Origin: Acidobacteriota bacterium
GTDB taxonomy: Bacteria; Acidobacteriota; Polarisedimenticolia; J045
NCBI GenBank assembly: GCA_020350085.1
Contig: CP070706.1
Span: 4,029,710 to 4,038,759, forward strand
Length of the DNA stretch: 9,050 bases
Direction of reading: 5' to 3'
In this document: positions 1-6,228 of the stretch, in pieces
Numbering within the stretch: the stretch's first letter is position 1
How the letters are laid out: the number at the start of each line of letters is the position of its first letter
Program-made: the position numbers and the translations under genes
Notes under the pieces: generated by a model
Seen by the model: only the letters and a program-made list of their open reading frames with translations
Databases searched by the model: none
Told to the model about the DNA's origin: nothing

Positions 1-42
1 GACGGTTGCCGACAACACGTCGGCCGAGTCCTTCAGACGTTG

Positions 43-765
43 TTACGCAGCCCGCTCTTGCGACTGAAGCTCGGCGTTCTCGGGCTCGTCCTGGAGTTGA
101 GCGTGCAGCAGCTCCGCCTCCTCGACGGCGAGCTCCATGTGCGCCGAGAGGTTCTCGGCCCGATCTTGCAGCCCGATAGCCTGGCGTCGGCGAGTCTCGT
201 CCGCCGGCAGGTCCAGAAGGTCCATATGCTCCAAATTGTCCAGCGCGGCCCGGTGGACGCGGATCATGCGTCGGGCCGCGACCACCAGCCGACGCTCGAG
301 CCGGTCGCGTTCGTCTCCGCTGAGGAACGCCGGATCCTTCGCCAAGGCGGTCACCTCTCCGCTGGCTTCCAGCGCGTGGGTCTGGATCATCTCGCTCATG
401 ACGGACACGTACGCGGCCGCCCGTCCGCGGTCCTCTGCGGCATCCTCGTTCCGCGCTTCCCGTTCGGCCACCTTCTCGGCCAGCTCGTGAACCGCTTCCA
501 GAAGCTCCAGCATTTTGGAGCCGGCCCGGCGGCGCAGGATTTGTCCGAGCTCGCCCTCGGTTTCTTCGAGACGGGGTTCGAGCCGCTCGACATCGGCAAG
601 CATGGCTTCGATGCTTTCGACAAGGGCGGCCGCTCCCACGGCGCCCGATCCGGCCCTCTCGGCCTCGGTGGGAGATGGTCCTGAAGCCGCTTGCGACGCC
701 GGCCCGATCGACGCGAAGACGGCAAGCAAGACCGCCGAGGTCAAGACGATTCGTCGGACACTCAC
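43..765 (-). CDS. Secreted helical/coiled-coil protein of unknown function
   Basis: I do not recognise a named family. From the GTG at 765 the product is 240 residues. It opens with VSVRRIV, then a hydrophobic stretch (LTSAVLLAVFASIG) and an ASQAA cleavage-like site near residue 27, so export by Sec is likely. The rest is charged and Glu/Arg/Ala/Leu-rich with heptad-like spacing, for example the stretches around VERLEPRLEETEGEL, MLELLEAVHELAEKV and ERDRLERRLVV, so it is probably a periplasmic helical bundle or coiled coil. The frame stays open to another GTG at 807. I prefer 765 because AGGAAA lies 8 nt upstream and because it places the signal peptide at the N-terminus. It ends TAA at 43-45. 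The gene points out of the window; a partner such as an MscS-type channel is conceivable, but nothing visible proves it. Existence of the gene is fairly secure; function is unknown. Confidence 0.6.
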   Translation of the reverse strand: MSVRRIVLTSAVLLAVFASIGPASQAASGPSPTEAERAGSGAVGAAALVESIEAMLADVERLEPRLEETEGELGQILRRRAGSKMLELLEAVHELAEKVAEREARNEDAAEDRGRAAAYVSVMSEMIQTHALEASGEVTALAKDPAFLSGDERDRLERRLVVAARRMIRVHRAALDNLEHMDLLDLPADETRRRQAIGLQDRAENLSAHMELAVEEAELLHAQLQDEPENAELQSQERAA

Positions 766-854
766 TCTTATGCTTTCCTGCACGTCAACCAGGCTCCCCG
801 ACGACACCGGTGTGGCGTCCGTTCAGCACCCCACCGGCGCCGAGCGGGGACCAG

Positions 855-1094
855 TCAACGGTAGACGACCAACACACCGATTCCCTCTTGTCGGTCGTCT
901 CGATGGATGAACGGGGTGAGACCGTCGCCATCCTCGAGATCATAGACTGGCATCCGGAAGCCGACATCGACGAAGAACCGCTCGAACGGTTCGACGAGCA
1001 AGCCTGTCCGAAACTGCTGCGTCGGATCCGAGCCAGTGCCCAACCTCTCAAGTCGCCGCAAAGGCGAAAGCTCCATGGTCCGCCGACGGGCCAA
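855..1094 (-). pseudogene. Possible C-terminal remnant of an outer-membrane beta-barrel gene
   Basis: A 79-codon open frame runs from a TTG at 1094 to TGA at 855-857. Its last 55 or so residues alternate hydrophobic and polar residues as beta-barrel strands do (FRTGLLVEPFERFFVDVGFR, then PVYDLED, and a terminal IGVLVVYR). Ending near an aromatic-plus-Arg terminus resembles barrel proteins whose last strand closes the barrel. The first 20 or so residues look non-native, there is no signal peptide or convincing ribosome site, and no continuation is visible in the other minus frames upstream. I read it as the tail of a gene whose 5' part was lost. It could also be a chance open frame. This rests on pattern only. 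Confidence 0.3.
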
Positions 1095-1247
1095 GCCATC
1101 GCACGCTGACCAGTGGGGCGAATCAAGTCACGATTGCAGAAGAACGAGCCGTTGAAGCATCGCTGTCAAGATCGTCTGCTTGTGGCGAGTAAGGGCGAAC
1201 AATTCTTGGTGGCGCGCTGCCACAGTTCGTCGCTCAGGACTGTTGGG

Positions 1248-1292
1248 TTGACAGTCGCACCCGAGGTTCGATTAGACTCCACAGACTATAAG
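1248..1292 (+). promoter_or_regulatory. Candidate sigma70 promoter for the sulfatase gene
   Basis: A consensus -35 hexamer TTGACA (1248-1253) is followed after 19 bp by TAGACT (1273-1278, 4 of 6 to TATAAT). A better -10-like box, TATAAG (1287-1292, 5 of 6), lies slightly downstream but has no good -35 at 17 bp. Either would give a leader of roughly 80-95 nt before the GTG at 1380. The spacing is not ideal, so this is a candidate only. Confidence 0.35.
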
Positions 1293-1365
1293 ACTCCCGT
1301 TTGGGATCTAATCGCTCGAGGCCGGAATGAACAGCTACGCGGACACCGATCCTGGGTGCTCGGGC

Positions 1366-1372
1366 AAGGAGG
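1366..1372 (+). promoter_or_regulatory. Strong ribosome binding site fixing the sulfatase start
   Basis: AAGGAGG, a full-length Shine-Dalgarno sequence, ends 7 nt before the GTG at 1380. It decides the start: the reading frame is open 89 codons further upstream, but only this GTG has both a ribosome site and an adjoining signal peptide. Confidence 0.8.
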
Positions 1373-1379
1373 ACTAGCC

Positions 1380-2930
1380 GTGAAACGAGAGCAGAACCAT
1401 GTCTCCTCACATAGAGTGATGCTCACTCTCGTCGTCGTGACGCTGGCGCTTGCGGCCCTCTCACCGGTAGCGGCACAGCAGAAGCCGAACATTCTCGTGA
1501 TCTTCGGCGACGACGTCGGCATGTGGAACATCAGCGCGTACCACCGAGGCATGATGGGCGGCAGCACGCCGAATATCGACCGCATTGCGAACGAAGGCGC
1601 GCTGTTTACCGACTACTACGCCCAACAGAGCTGCACCGCTGGTCGCGCGGCGTTAATCACCGGCCAGCACCCGTTCCGCACCGGACTGTTGACGATCGGC
1701 ATGCCGGGGGCCAAGCAGGGACTTCAGCCCCAGGATCCGACCCTGGCCGAGTTGCTCGAGCCCCACGGCTACGTCTCTGGGCAGTTCGGCAAAAATCACC
1801 TCGGCGACCTCGACGAGTTCCTGCCGACCAACCACGGCTTCGACGAGTTCTTCGGCAACCTCTATCACCTGAATGCCGAGGAAGAGCCCGAGACGTACCA
1901 CTACCCCAAGGATCCCGAGTTCCACGAGAAGTTCGGGCCGCGCGGCGTCCTCCGCTCATACGCCGACGGCCGGGTCGAGGACACTGGCCCGCTGACCCGC
2001 AAGCGCATGGAGACCGCGGACGACGAGTTCCGGGACGCGGCGCTCGATTTCATGGAGCGCGCGGTCAAGAACGGCAAGCCGTTCTTCGTCTGGCTCATCA
2101 GCTCACGCATGCATGTCTGGACGCGTCTCAGCCCCGAGTGGGACGGCATGACCGGACACGGCCTGTACGCCGACGGTATGGCGCAGCACGATCACGACAT
2201 CGGAATCGTACTCGACAAGCTCGACGAGTGGGGTATTGCCGACAACACCATCGTCGTCTACTCCACCGACAACGGTGCCGAGAAGTTCACCTGGCCCGAC
2301 GGCGGCACCATCCCGTTCCGTGGCGAGAAGGGCACGACCTGGGAGGGCGGTTTCCGGGTGCCGGCAGCGGTGCGCTGGCCAGGAACCGTAAGACCGGGGA
2401 CGGTCATCAACGACATTTTCTCGCACGAGGACTGGGTGCCGACATTGATGGCCGCCGCTGGCGACCCGAACATCAAGGAAAAGCTCAAGGAGGGTGGCCA
2501 CAAGGCCGCCGGCAAGACCTTTCGCACTCATCTCGACGGTTACAACCAGACGGCCCTTCTGTCCGGCAAAGGCCCGGGCGCCCGCAACGAGATCTTCTAT
2601 TTCGACGCCGGGGGCAACCTGAACGCGGTGCGCTACAAGTCTTGGAAGGTCCACTTCACCATCATGGAGGGCTCGATTAACGAGGCGTACCGTAAGTCGC
2701 CGAGCTGGCCGCTGGTGATCAACCTGCGCCAGGACCCGTTCGAGGTTACGCCCGACGCGGCACTGTACACTCGCTGGTACGGGGACCAAATGTGGCTGTT
2801 CGTGCCGGCCCAGGCCTACGTCGCCCAGTTCCTGGCAACCTTCAAGGACTACCCGCCCAGCCAGGCGGTGAGCTCCCTGAGCATCGAGAAGGTGCTTCAG
2901 CAGCTGCAAACTCAGGGTTCGCGGCAGTAA
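1380..2930 (+). CDS. Secreted type I sulfatase (arylsulfatase family)
   Basis: Hydrolyses sulfate esters, probably in the periplasm or outside the cell; the natural substrate (aryl, carbohydrate or other sulfate) cannot be read from the sequence. The 516-residue product starts at the GTG with the strong ribosome site. A signal peptide covers about residues 1-32 (hydrophobic MLTLVVVTLALAALSPV, then AA before QQ). The alkaline-phosphatase-superfamily fold follows: PNILVIFGDD (metal ligands D44, D45), the formylglycine motif C85-T-A-G-R89, GKNHLGD (K138, H140), STDNG (D297, N298, metal ligands) and EKGTTWEGGFRVP (K317). C85 must be oxidised to formylglycine, so a maturase must be encoded elsewhere; none is here. 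The third motif residue is Ala, an accepted variant, and Asn replaces the usual Trp in GKWH. Length is normal. A hairpin 25 bp after the stop separates it from moxR, so it is likely its own transcription unit. Confidence 0.93.
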   Translation: MKREQNHVSSHRVMLTLVVVTLALAALSPVAAQQKPNILVIFGDDVGMWNISAYHRGMMGGSTPNIDRIANEGALFTDYYAQQSCTAGRAALITGQHPFRTGLLTIGMPGAKQGLQPQDPTLAELLEPHGYVSGQFGKNHLGDLDEFLPTNHGFDEFFGNLYHLNAEEEPETYHYPKDPEFHEKFGPRGVLRSYADGRVEDTGPLTRKRMETADDEFRDAALDFMERAVKNGKPFFVWLISSRMHVWTRLSPEWDGMTGHGLYADGMAQHDHDIGIVLDKLDEWGIADNTIVVYSTDNGAEKFTWPDGGTIPFRGEKGTTWEGGFRVPAAVRWPGTVRPGTVINDIFSHEDWVPTLMAAAGDPNIKEKLKEGGHKAAGKTFRTHLDGYNQTALLSGKGPGARNEIFYFDAGGNLNAVRYKSWKVHFTIMEGSINEAYRKSPSWPLVINLRQDPFEVTPDAALYTRWYGDQMWLFVPAQAYVAQFLATFKDYPPSQAVSSLSIEKVLQQLQTQGSRQ

Positions 2931-2954
2931 AACCGTCGCCACCCGCAAAGCGGC

Positions 2955-2981
2955 AGGCGGTCCCCATTGGCGGGACCGCCT
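2955..2981 (+). terminator. Perfect 10-bp hairpin between sulfatase and moxR
   Basis: AGGCGGTCCC (2955-2964) and GGGACCGCCT (2972-2981) pair perfectly around a 7-nt loop, 25 bp after the sulfatase stop and 12 bp before the moxR start. The stem is GC-rich, but no T-run follows, so it is not a classical intrinsic terminator. It may slow RNA polymerase, protect the sulfatase mRNA 3' end, or influence moxR translation. An overlapping alternative stem, CCATTG (2964-2969) with CAATGG (2982-2987), would exclude the first one. Confidence 0.5.
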
Positions 2982-2993
2982 CAATGGTCCGAA

Positions 2994-3998
2994 ATGATGA
3001 ACGCACGAGACAGCGTCCTCGAGCTCAAGGATCGGGTTTCCCGGTCGATCATCGGCCAAGAGCACATCATCGAACGTCTTCTGATCGGACTGCTGGCCAA
3101 CGGCAACCTGCTCGTCGAGGGGCTGCCTGGTCTGGCCAAGACCCGTGCGGTGAAGAGCGTCTCTGAGCACCTCAAAGCCGACTTCTCCCGGATCCAGTTC
3201 ACTCCAGACCTGCTGCCGTCCGACGTCACCGGCACTGAGGTCTATCACCAAGTCGACGGCCGCGGAGAGTTCCGCTTCGAAGCGGGACCGATCTTCGCCA
3301 ACATCGTGCTGGCCGACGAGATCAACCGCGCGCCGGCCAAGGTGCAGGCGGCGCTGCTCGAGGCGATGGAGGAGCGGCAAGTCACAGTGGCCAAGAAGAC
3401 CCACAAGCTGCCGGAGCTATTCCTCGTCATGGCCACGCAGAACCCGATCGAGCAAGAGGGGACCTATCCGCTGCCCGAAGCACAGATGGACCGGTTTCTG
3501 ATCCACGTGCTGATCGGCTACCCCGACGAGGCGGCCGAGGCGAAGATCGTCCGTCTGGTGCGCGGCGAGGAGGCCGCCGCATCGAAAAAGAAAAACGCAG
3601 GGTCGGGTGAGGACTCCGCCCCACCCGCCGAAGCGCCGATCTCACAGAACGCCATCTTGGCAGCTCGCGCGGAGATCCACGCCGTCCACGTTGCCGAGGC
3701 GGTCGAGAAGTACATCGTCGACCTGGTCTTTGCTACGCGTTATCCCGACCGCTATGGCGAGCCGCTCTCGAAGTGGGTACAAGTCGGTGCGAGTCCGCGC
3801 GGTGCCATCGGTCTCGACCGCTGCGCTCGCGCACACGCCTGGCTCCACGGCCGTGACCACGTCACGCCGGACGACGTGCGGGCCATCGCTCACGATGTCC
3901 TGCGACACCGCTTGATCCTCAGCTACGAAGCCAACGCTGCGGGCGTCACGCCTAACAAGGTCATCGACGAGCTTGTCAAGCTCGTCGCCGTGGCTTGA
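2994..3998 (+). CDS. moxR: MoxR-family AAA+ ATPase
   Basis: A cytoplasmic AAA+ ATPase of the MoxR/RavA clade, thought to act as a chaperone that activates VWA-domain partners; such partners are encoded downstream. The 334-residue product shows Walker A GLPGLAKT (43-50), Walker B IVLADEI with NRAP (104-114), sensor-1 ATQNP (N150), an Arg-finger region EAQMDRF (162-168) and sensor-2 SPRG (267-270), followed by the helical lid. Residues 191-216 form a Lys/Ser/Ala/Pro-rich low-complexity insert between the core and the lid. ATG codons at 2994 and 2997 are both possible starts; neither has a clear Shine-Dalgarno sequence, and the hairpin at 2955-2981 lies just upstream. A TTG at 2967 is in frame but falls in the hairpin loop. 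The following DUF58 gene is 465 bp away, unusually far for this operon type. The family call is secure; the exact start is not. Confidence 0.95.
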   Translation: MMNARDSVLELKDRVSRSIIGQEHIIERLLIGLLANGNLLVEGLPGLAKTRAVKSVSEHLKADFSRIQFTPDLLPSDVTGTEVYHQVDGRGEFRFEAGPIFANIVLADEINRAPAKVQAALLEAMEERQVTVAKKTHKLPELFLVMATQNPIEQEGTYPLPEAQMDRFLIHVLIGYPDEAAEAKIVRLVRGEEAAASKKKNAGSGEDSAPPAEAPISQNAILAARAEIHAVHVAEAVEKYIVDLVFATRYPDRYGEPLSKWVQVGASPRGAIGLDRCARAHAWLHGRDHVTPDDVRAIAHDVLRHRLILSYEANAAGVTPNKVIDELVKLVAVA

Positions 3999-4463
3999 GC
4001 TCAAAGCGCTCGTGGCGAGATCGCAGCTCGCAAACCGAGTGGTTGGGTCGAGAAGGCGCAACCGGCAGGATCGCGCTTTCTGAGTCAGCAAACCGGTCTA
4101 CGAGTCTCGCGCTCGGTCGCCGTCCGCTTACACGTCCGGAACACCGACTCGCCCAATCGGCGTCGATACCGGTACTGTGCCGGTCAGCTATAATCACCGA
4201 CACATGCTGCATGAAAGAAACGAATCGGCGACGCCATCTCCTCGCGCCGTCGTCGCACGAGACGCGCCGGGGAGCATCGTTCTCCAAGGAGTCCGGTGCT
4301 ACCGGTTGGACGGCAGCGTATCCGATCGGCAGCGGTGCGATGCTCTTGCGATCTTTGTGGCACACCGCGGTGCGTTCGACATGAGCTATCTTCGCCGAGC
4401 GGCGCTGGTGCTGAGCGTCTCCGATCTGCTGAAACGGACTCTCGGCCAAGCTGGGGATCGGCC
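3999..4463. other. Long gap between moxR and the DUF58 gene
   Basis: These two genes are usually separated by only a few bases in MoxR/Bat operons, yet here there are 465 bp. The first 165 bp hold nothing I recognise beyond a perfect palindrome TTGAGCTCAA (3995-4004) across the moxR stop. The rest contains a consensus TATAAT with an upstream dyad (4168-4194) and a small open frame (4204-4467) that overlaps the DUF58 start. Open frames on the minus strand here show no recognisable protein features. Confidence 0.6.
4168..4194 (+). promoter_or_regulatory. Candidate promoter and operator upstream of the DUF58 gene
   Basis: TATAAT at 4189-4194 matches the -10 consensus exactly. No good -35 sits at 17 bp; TCGATA (4163-4168, 4 of 6) is 20 bp away. 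A 17-bp near-perfect dyad, ACCGGTACTGTGCCGGT (4168-4184), fills the spacer, as expected for either a repressor site or an activator that replaces a weak -35. Predicted transcription would start near 4201, just before the ATG at 4204. This would let the DUF58 gene and downstream genes be expressed independently of moxR. Confidence 0.4.
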
Positions 4464-4467
4464 GTGA
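4204..4467 (+). CDS. Possible small hypothetical protein ahead of DUF58
   Basis: An 87-codon frame begins at an ATG about 10 nt after the TATAAT box and ends TGA at 4465-4467, forming a GTGA overlap with the DUF58 GTG start. That overlap and the promoter position are the arguments for it. Against it: no Shine-Dalgarno sequence, no recognised domain, an Arg-rich composition, and a typical shadow-frame look. The C-terminal part (FDMSYLRRAALVLSVSDLLKR) could form a helix. If translated it might serve as a leader peptide coupling ribosomes into the DUF58 gene. It may be no gene at all. Confidence 0.22.
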   Translation: MLHERNESATPSPRAVVARDAPGSIVLQGVRCYRLDGSVSDRQRCDALAIFVAHRGAFDMSYLRRAALVLSVSDLLKRTLGQAGDRP

Positions 4468-5414
4468 GTTCCTCGACGAGTGCGTCCGGCGTGTATGTGA
4501 CGCTGGAAGATCTCATGTTGCTCCAGCATCGAACGCGCGGGGCGTTCAGCTTCCTACCGCGCCAGCCGGTTCACAGCTTGCTTTCCGGCCGTCACGCCTC
4601 TCGCATCCGCGGCCGCGGCCTCAACTTCGAGGAGCTGCGCGGCTACCTGCCCGGCGACGACGTGCGCTCGATCGACTGGAAGGTGACCGCGCGCACGCAG
4701 AAGCCGCACGTGCGCGTGTTCACCGAAGAGCGGGACCGCCCCGCGCTGCTGGTGGTGGATCAGCGTCTCGCGATGTTCTACGGTACGCGGAAGAACATGA
4801 AGTCGGTCACCGCGGCGGAGCTGGCGGCGGCGGGAGCGTGGCGCGTATTCGATGTCGGTGACCGCGTCGGCGCGGTGGTGTTCGACGACGAGGAAATCCG
4901 CGAGGTGCGGCCGCACCGCAGCCGGCGTACGGTGATGCAGATCCTGCATCTTCTCGTCGAGAAGAACTGCGCGCTCAGAGCAGATGCTGACATCCGGCCC
5001 GAACCGTCGATGCTCAACCGGGCGCTGGAAGGTGTCGCACGAGTCGTCAATCACGACTATCTCGTCGCGATCATCAGCGACTTCGACGGAGCCGACGAGG
5101 AGACGACCCGCGTCGTCACACGCCTCGCTCAGCACAACGACGTCATCGCGCTGCCGGTGCACGATCCGTCGTCGACCGAAATCCCTTCAGGCGCGCGGCT
5201 CGTCGTCAGCGACGGCGAGCTACAGGTCGAACTGGATGTCGGCAAGGCATCGACGCGCCGCCGGCTCGCCGAGATGGCGGACGAGCGATTGGCCTCCGTC
5301 ATGGCCTGGCAAGATGAGCTGGGTGTGCCGGTGATGCCGATCTCCGCCGGCGAGGACAGCCTGGATCAGGTGCGGAAGTTGCTAGGTCAGGCAGCCCGCG
5401 GTGGACAAAGATGA
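4464..5414 (+). CDS. DUF58 domain protein of the MoxR/Bat operon
   Basis: A 316-residue DUF58 protein, the standard partner encoded next to MoxR ATPases, with a VWA-like C-terminal half; its molecular role is not established. The hallmark stretch lies at residues 51-99: RGLNFEELRGYLPGDDVRSIDWKVTAR, then KPHVRVFTEERDRPALLVVD. The following region (for example DRVGAVVFDDEEI and HDYLVAIISDFDGADEE) fits a degenerate VWA fold without a complete MIDAS. No membrane helices are evident, so it is probably cytoplasmic. The frame opens far upstream (4296), but that segment is Arg/Ser/Cys-rich and unlike the family. The GTG at 4464, with GGGGA 6 nt upstream, gives a family-like N-terminus; starts at 4491 or 4497 remain possible. 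Its TGA (5412-5414) forms an ATGA with an ATG at 5411, which would be the natural place for the next operon gene, but an antisense toxin-antitoxin pair intervenes. Confidence 0.92.
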   Translation: MSSSTSASGVYVTLEDLMLLQHRTRGAFSFLPRQPVHSLLSGRHASRIRGRGLNFEELRGYLPGDDVRSIDWKVTARTQKPHVRVFTEERDRPALLVVDQRLAMFYGTRKNMKSVTAAELAAAGAWRVFDVGDRVGAVVFDDEEIREVRPHRSRRTVMQILHLLVEKNCALRADADIRPEPSMLNRALEGVARVVNHDYLVAIISDFDGADEETTRVVTRLAQHNDVIALPVHDPSSTEIPSGARLVVSDGELQVELDVGKASTRRRLAEMADERLASVMAWQDELGVPVMPISAGEDSLDQVRKLLGQAARGGQR

Positions 5415-5455
5415 ATCTCGCGCCACATCGAGTGTCCCAAGCGACAGAATGGGGC

Positions 5456-5860
5456 TCATCCGAGGTCGAGCCGCCTTACACCTCGTATTCGGTCGAACTT
5501 GCTATCGAAGCTCGCGATCGATTGGACGTCGCGATTGAGAGCGACGGCGGCATGTACCGCATCCCGCGCCGAGACTCCCTCGATCTCGATCAGCAGATCC
5601 CTTGCACGATCGGTGTCCGCCAGCGTCACGTCGTACACGACAGGACAGATCTCGACGAACAGGTTGTAGACGTCGCGCGCCAGGTCGAGTCTTCGCAACG
5701 CCGAGTAGCGGTACAGGATCTCCTGCAAGACCTCGGTGCTGGTACACCCGTCGATTTCTCCCGTTTGCACGCGCTGGAGAAATCGTCGCGCCGGGGCGCG
5801 ATGCGGATGAGGCGCTCCGGCGACATACATCGGAATGTTGGAGTCGATGAAGACCTTCAT
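5456..5860 (-). CDS. vapC: PIN-domain toxin of a VapBC-type toxin-antitoxin pair
   Basis: A 134-residue PIN-domain protein, expected to be an Mg-dependent ribonuclease that cleaves RNA when its antitoxin is lost. The acidic metal-binding residues are present: D6 in MKVFIDSN, E43 in STEVLQE, D100 in SARDAVHAAVAL and D119 in SFDSKFDRI; D82 or D84 may contribute. Length is normal and the domain is intact, so it looks functional. Start: ATG at 5860 with GAAGAAGG directly before it, 9 nt after the antitoxin stop, so the pair is one transcription unit. It is transcribed against the surrounding MoxR/Bat operon, ending 41 bp from the DUF58 stop. RNA target unknown. Confidence 0.93.
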   Translation of the reverse strand: MKVFIDSNIPMYVAGAPHPHRAPARRFLQRVQTGEIDGCTSTEVLQEILYRYSALRRLDLARDVYNLFVEICPVVYDVTLADTDRARDLLIEIEGVSARDAVHAAVALNRDVQSIASFDSKFDRIRGVRRLDLG

Positions 5861-5869
5861 CCTTCTTCG

Positions 5870-6118
5870 CTATCCGCGTCCCGATTCGATCTCGGAAAGG
5901 ATTCGATCCACATCTCCGGTCGGAGCGTTGAGAGAGGCGAGTCGCGCGAGCGGATCGGCGGCGTCAGTCCCCGCAGCGGCCTCGTCTCGTGGGCGGATCA
6001 GGAACGCTTCGATCGCGCGGCGCACCCACTCTCCCTTCGAGACGCCGCACCGCTGGGCCGCCTTGCGAATCCGTGCGTGAAGCTCTTCTGGAATCAACAC
6101 TTGCAGCCTATGACTCAT
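5870..6118 (-). CDS. Ribbon-helix-helix antitoxin of the VapBC-type pair
   Basis: An 82-residue protein with a ribbon-helix-helix DNA-binding domain at about residues 4-40: the strand RLQVLIP, then helices ELHARIRKAAQRCG and KGEWVRRAIEAFL. An Ala/Asp-rich linker follows, then a C-terminal helix, DVDRILSEIESGR, suited to binding and neutralising the PIN toxin. It would dimerise on its own promoter to repress the pair, most tightly with toxin bound. There is no Shine-Dalgarno sequence before the ATG at 6118, and the promoter position suggests a leaderless mRNA. The stop TAG (5870-5872) lies 9 nt before the toxin ATG. The antitoxin-first order is the usual one. The pair is confident; the subfamily name (CopG-like versus VapB) is open. 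Confidence 0.9.
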   Translation of the reverse strand: MSHRLQVLIPEELHARIRKAAQRCGVSKGEWVRRAIEAFLIRPRDEAAAGTDAADPLARLASLNAPTGDVDRILSEIESGRG

Positions 6119-6140
6119 ATGAGCATGCTAATGTGCTCAT
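6114..6140. promoter_or_regulatory. Candidate autoregulatory operator of the antitoxin
   Basis: Three copies of one pentamer in alternating orientation surround the -10 and start codon: CTCAT (6114-6118), ATGAG (6119-6123) and CTCAT (6136-6140). The first two form a perfect palindrome CTCATATGAG; the outer arms ATGAGCA (6119-6125) and TGCTCAT (6134-6140) form an inverted repeat with an 8-bp spacer. Arrays of short half-sites over the promoter are typical operators of ribbon-helix-helix antitoxins, so binding here should block RNA polymerase. Confidence 0.6.
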
Positions 6141-6153
6141 CACGTTCTGTCAA
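6125..6153 (-). promoter_or_regulatory. Sigma70-like promoter of the toxin-antitoxin pair
   Basis: Read on the minus strand, TTGACA (6148-6153, a perfect -35) is followed by exactly 17 bp and TAGCAT (6125-6130, 4 of 6 to the -10 consensus). Transcription would begin about 7 nt beyond the -10, at 6118, which is the A of the antitoxin ATG. This explains the absence of a Shine-Dalgarno sequence and predicts a leaderless transcript. Confidence 0.7.
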
Positions 6154-6228
6154 CACCTCGCTCGGACCGTTCGTCGAGACGGCGCCAGCTGCCGAACGGC
6201 GCGATCATGGTCGCACGGGAACGGAACG

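Larger units (their letters stand above)
766..1379. other. Intergenic region between divergent genes
   Basis: This roughly 610-bp stretch separates the minus-strand helical-protein gene from the plus-strand sulfatase gene. It holds a possible minus-strand gene remnant (855-1094), a candidate sulfatase promoter (1248-1292) and a perfect 10-bp palindrome ACACCGGTGT at 804-813, about 40 bp upstream of the minus-strand start. I see no tRNA, direct-repeat array or insertion-sequence end in it. The sulfatase frame stays open back to 1113, but residues encoded there look random and lack a signal peptide, so I treat that part as non-coding. Confidence 0.6.

Noticed and set aside
16..18. GTG start of a further minus-strand gene preceded by GAAGGA (29-34)
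   Set aside because: Only six codons lie inside the window, too few to call a gene; kept as a hint under the helical-protein finding.
40..684. 214-codon plus-strand frame opposite the secreted helical protein
   Set aside because: No signal peptide or domain, and composition typical of an antisense shadow; the minus-strand product has a coherent signal peptide and helical pattern.
766..807. Upstream GTG (807) as start of the helical-protein gene
   Set aside because: It has no clear ribosome site and would add 14 polar residues before the signal peptide; the GTG at 765 has AGGAAA at good spacing.
2967..2993. TTG at 2967 as moxR start
   Set aside because: It lies in the loop of a perfect hairpin and lacks a ribosome site; the ATG pair at 2994/2997 gives a family-like N-terminus.
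2103..3404. 433-codon open frame on the minus strand across the sulfatase and moxR genes
   Set aside because: It crosses two well-supported genes and their intergenic hairpin, shows no domain, and is the expected antisense shadow of high-GC coding sequence.
3995..4004. Perfect palindrome TTGAGCTCAA over the moxR stop as a terminator
   Set aside because: It has no loop and no T-run; a 10-bp palindrome of this kind can occur by chance.
3976..4449. 157-codon minus-strand frame in the moxR-DUF58 gap
   Set aside because: Arg/Ser-rich, no domain, extends into the moxR 3' end, no convincing ribosome site.
6167..6199. CCGTTCG/CGAACGG inverted repeat upstream of DUF4381 as an insertion end
   Set aside because: Only 7 bp with a 19-bp spacer, and I found no matching copy or target duplication at the left edge near 5411-5455.
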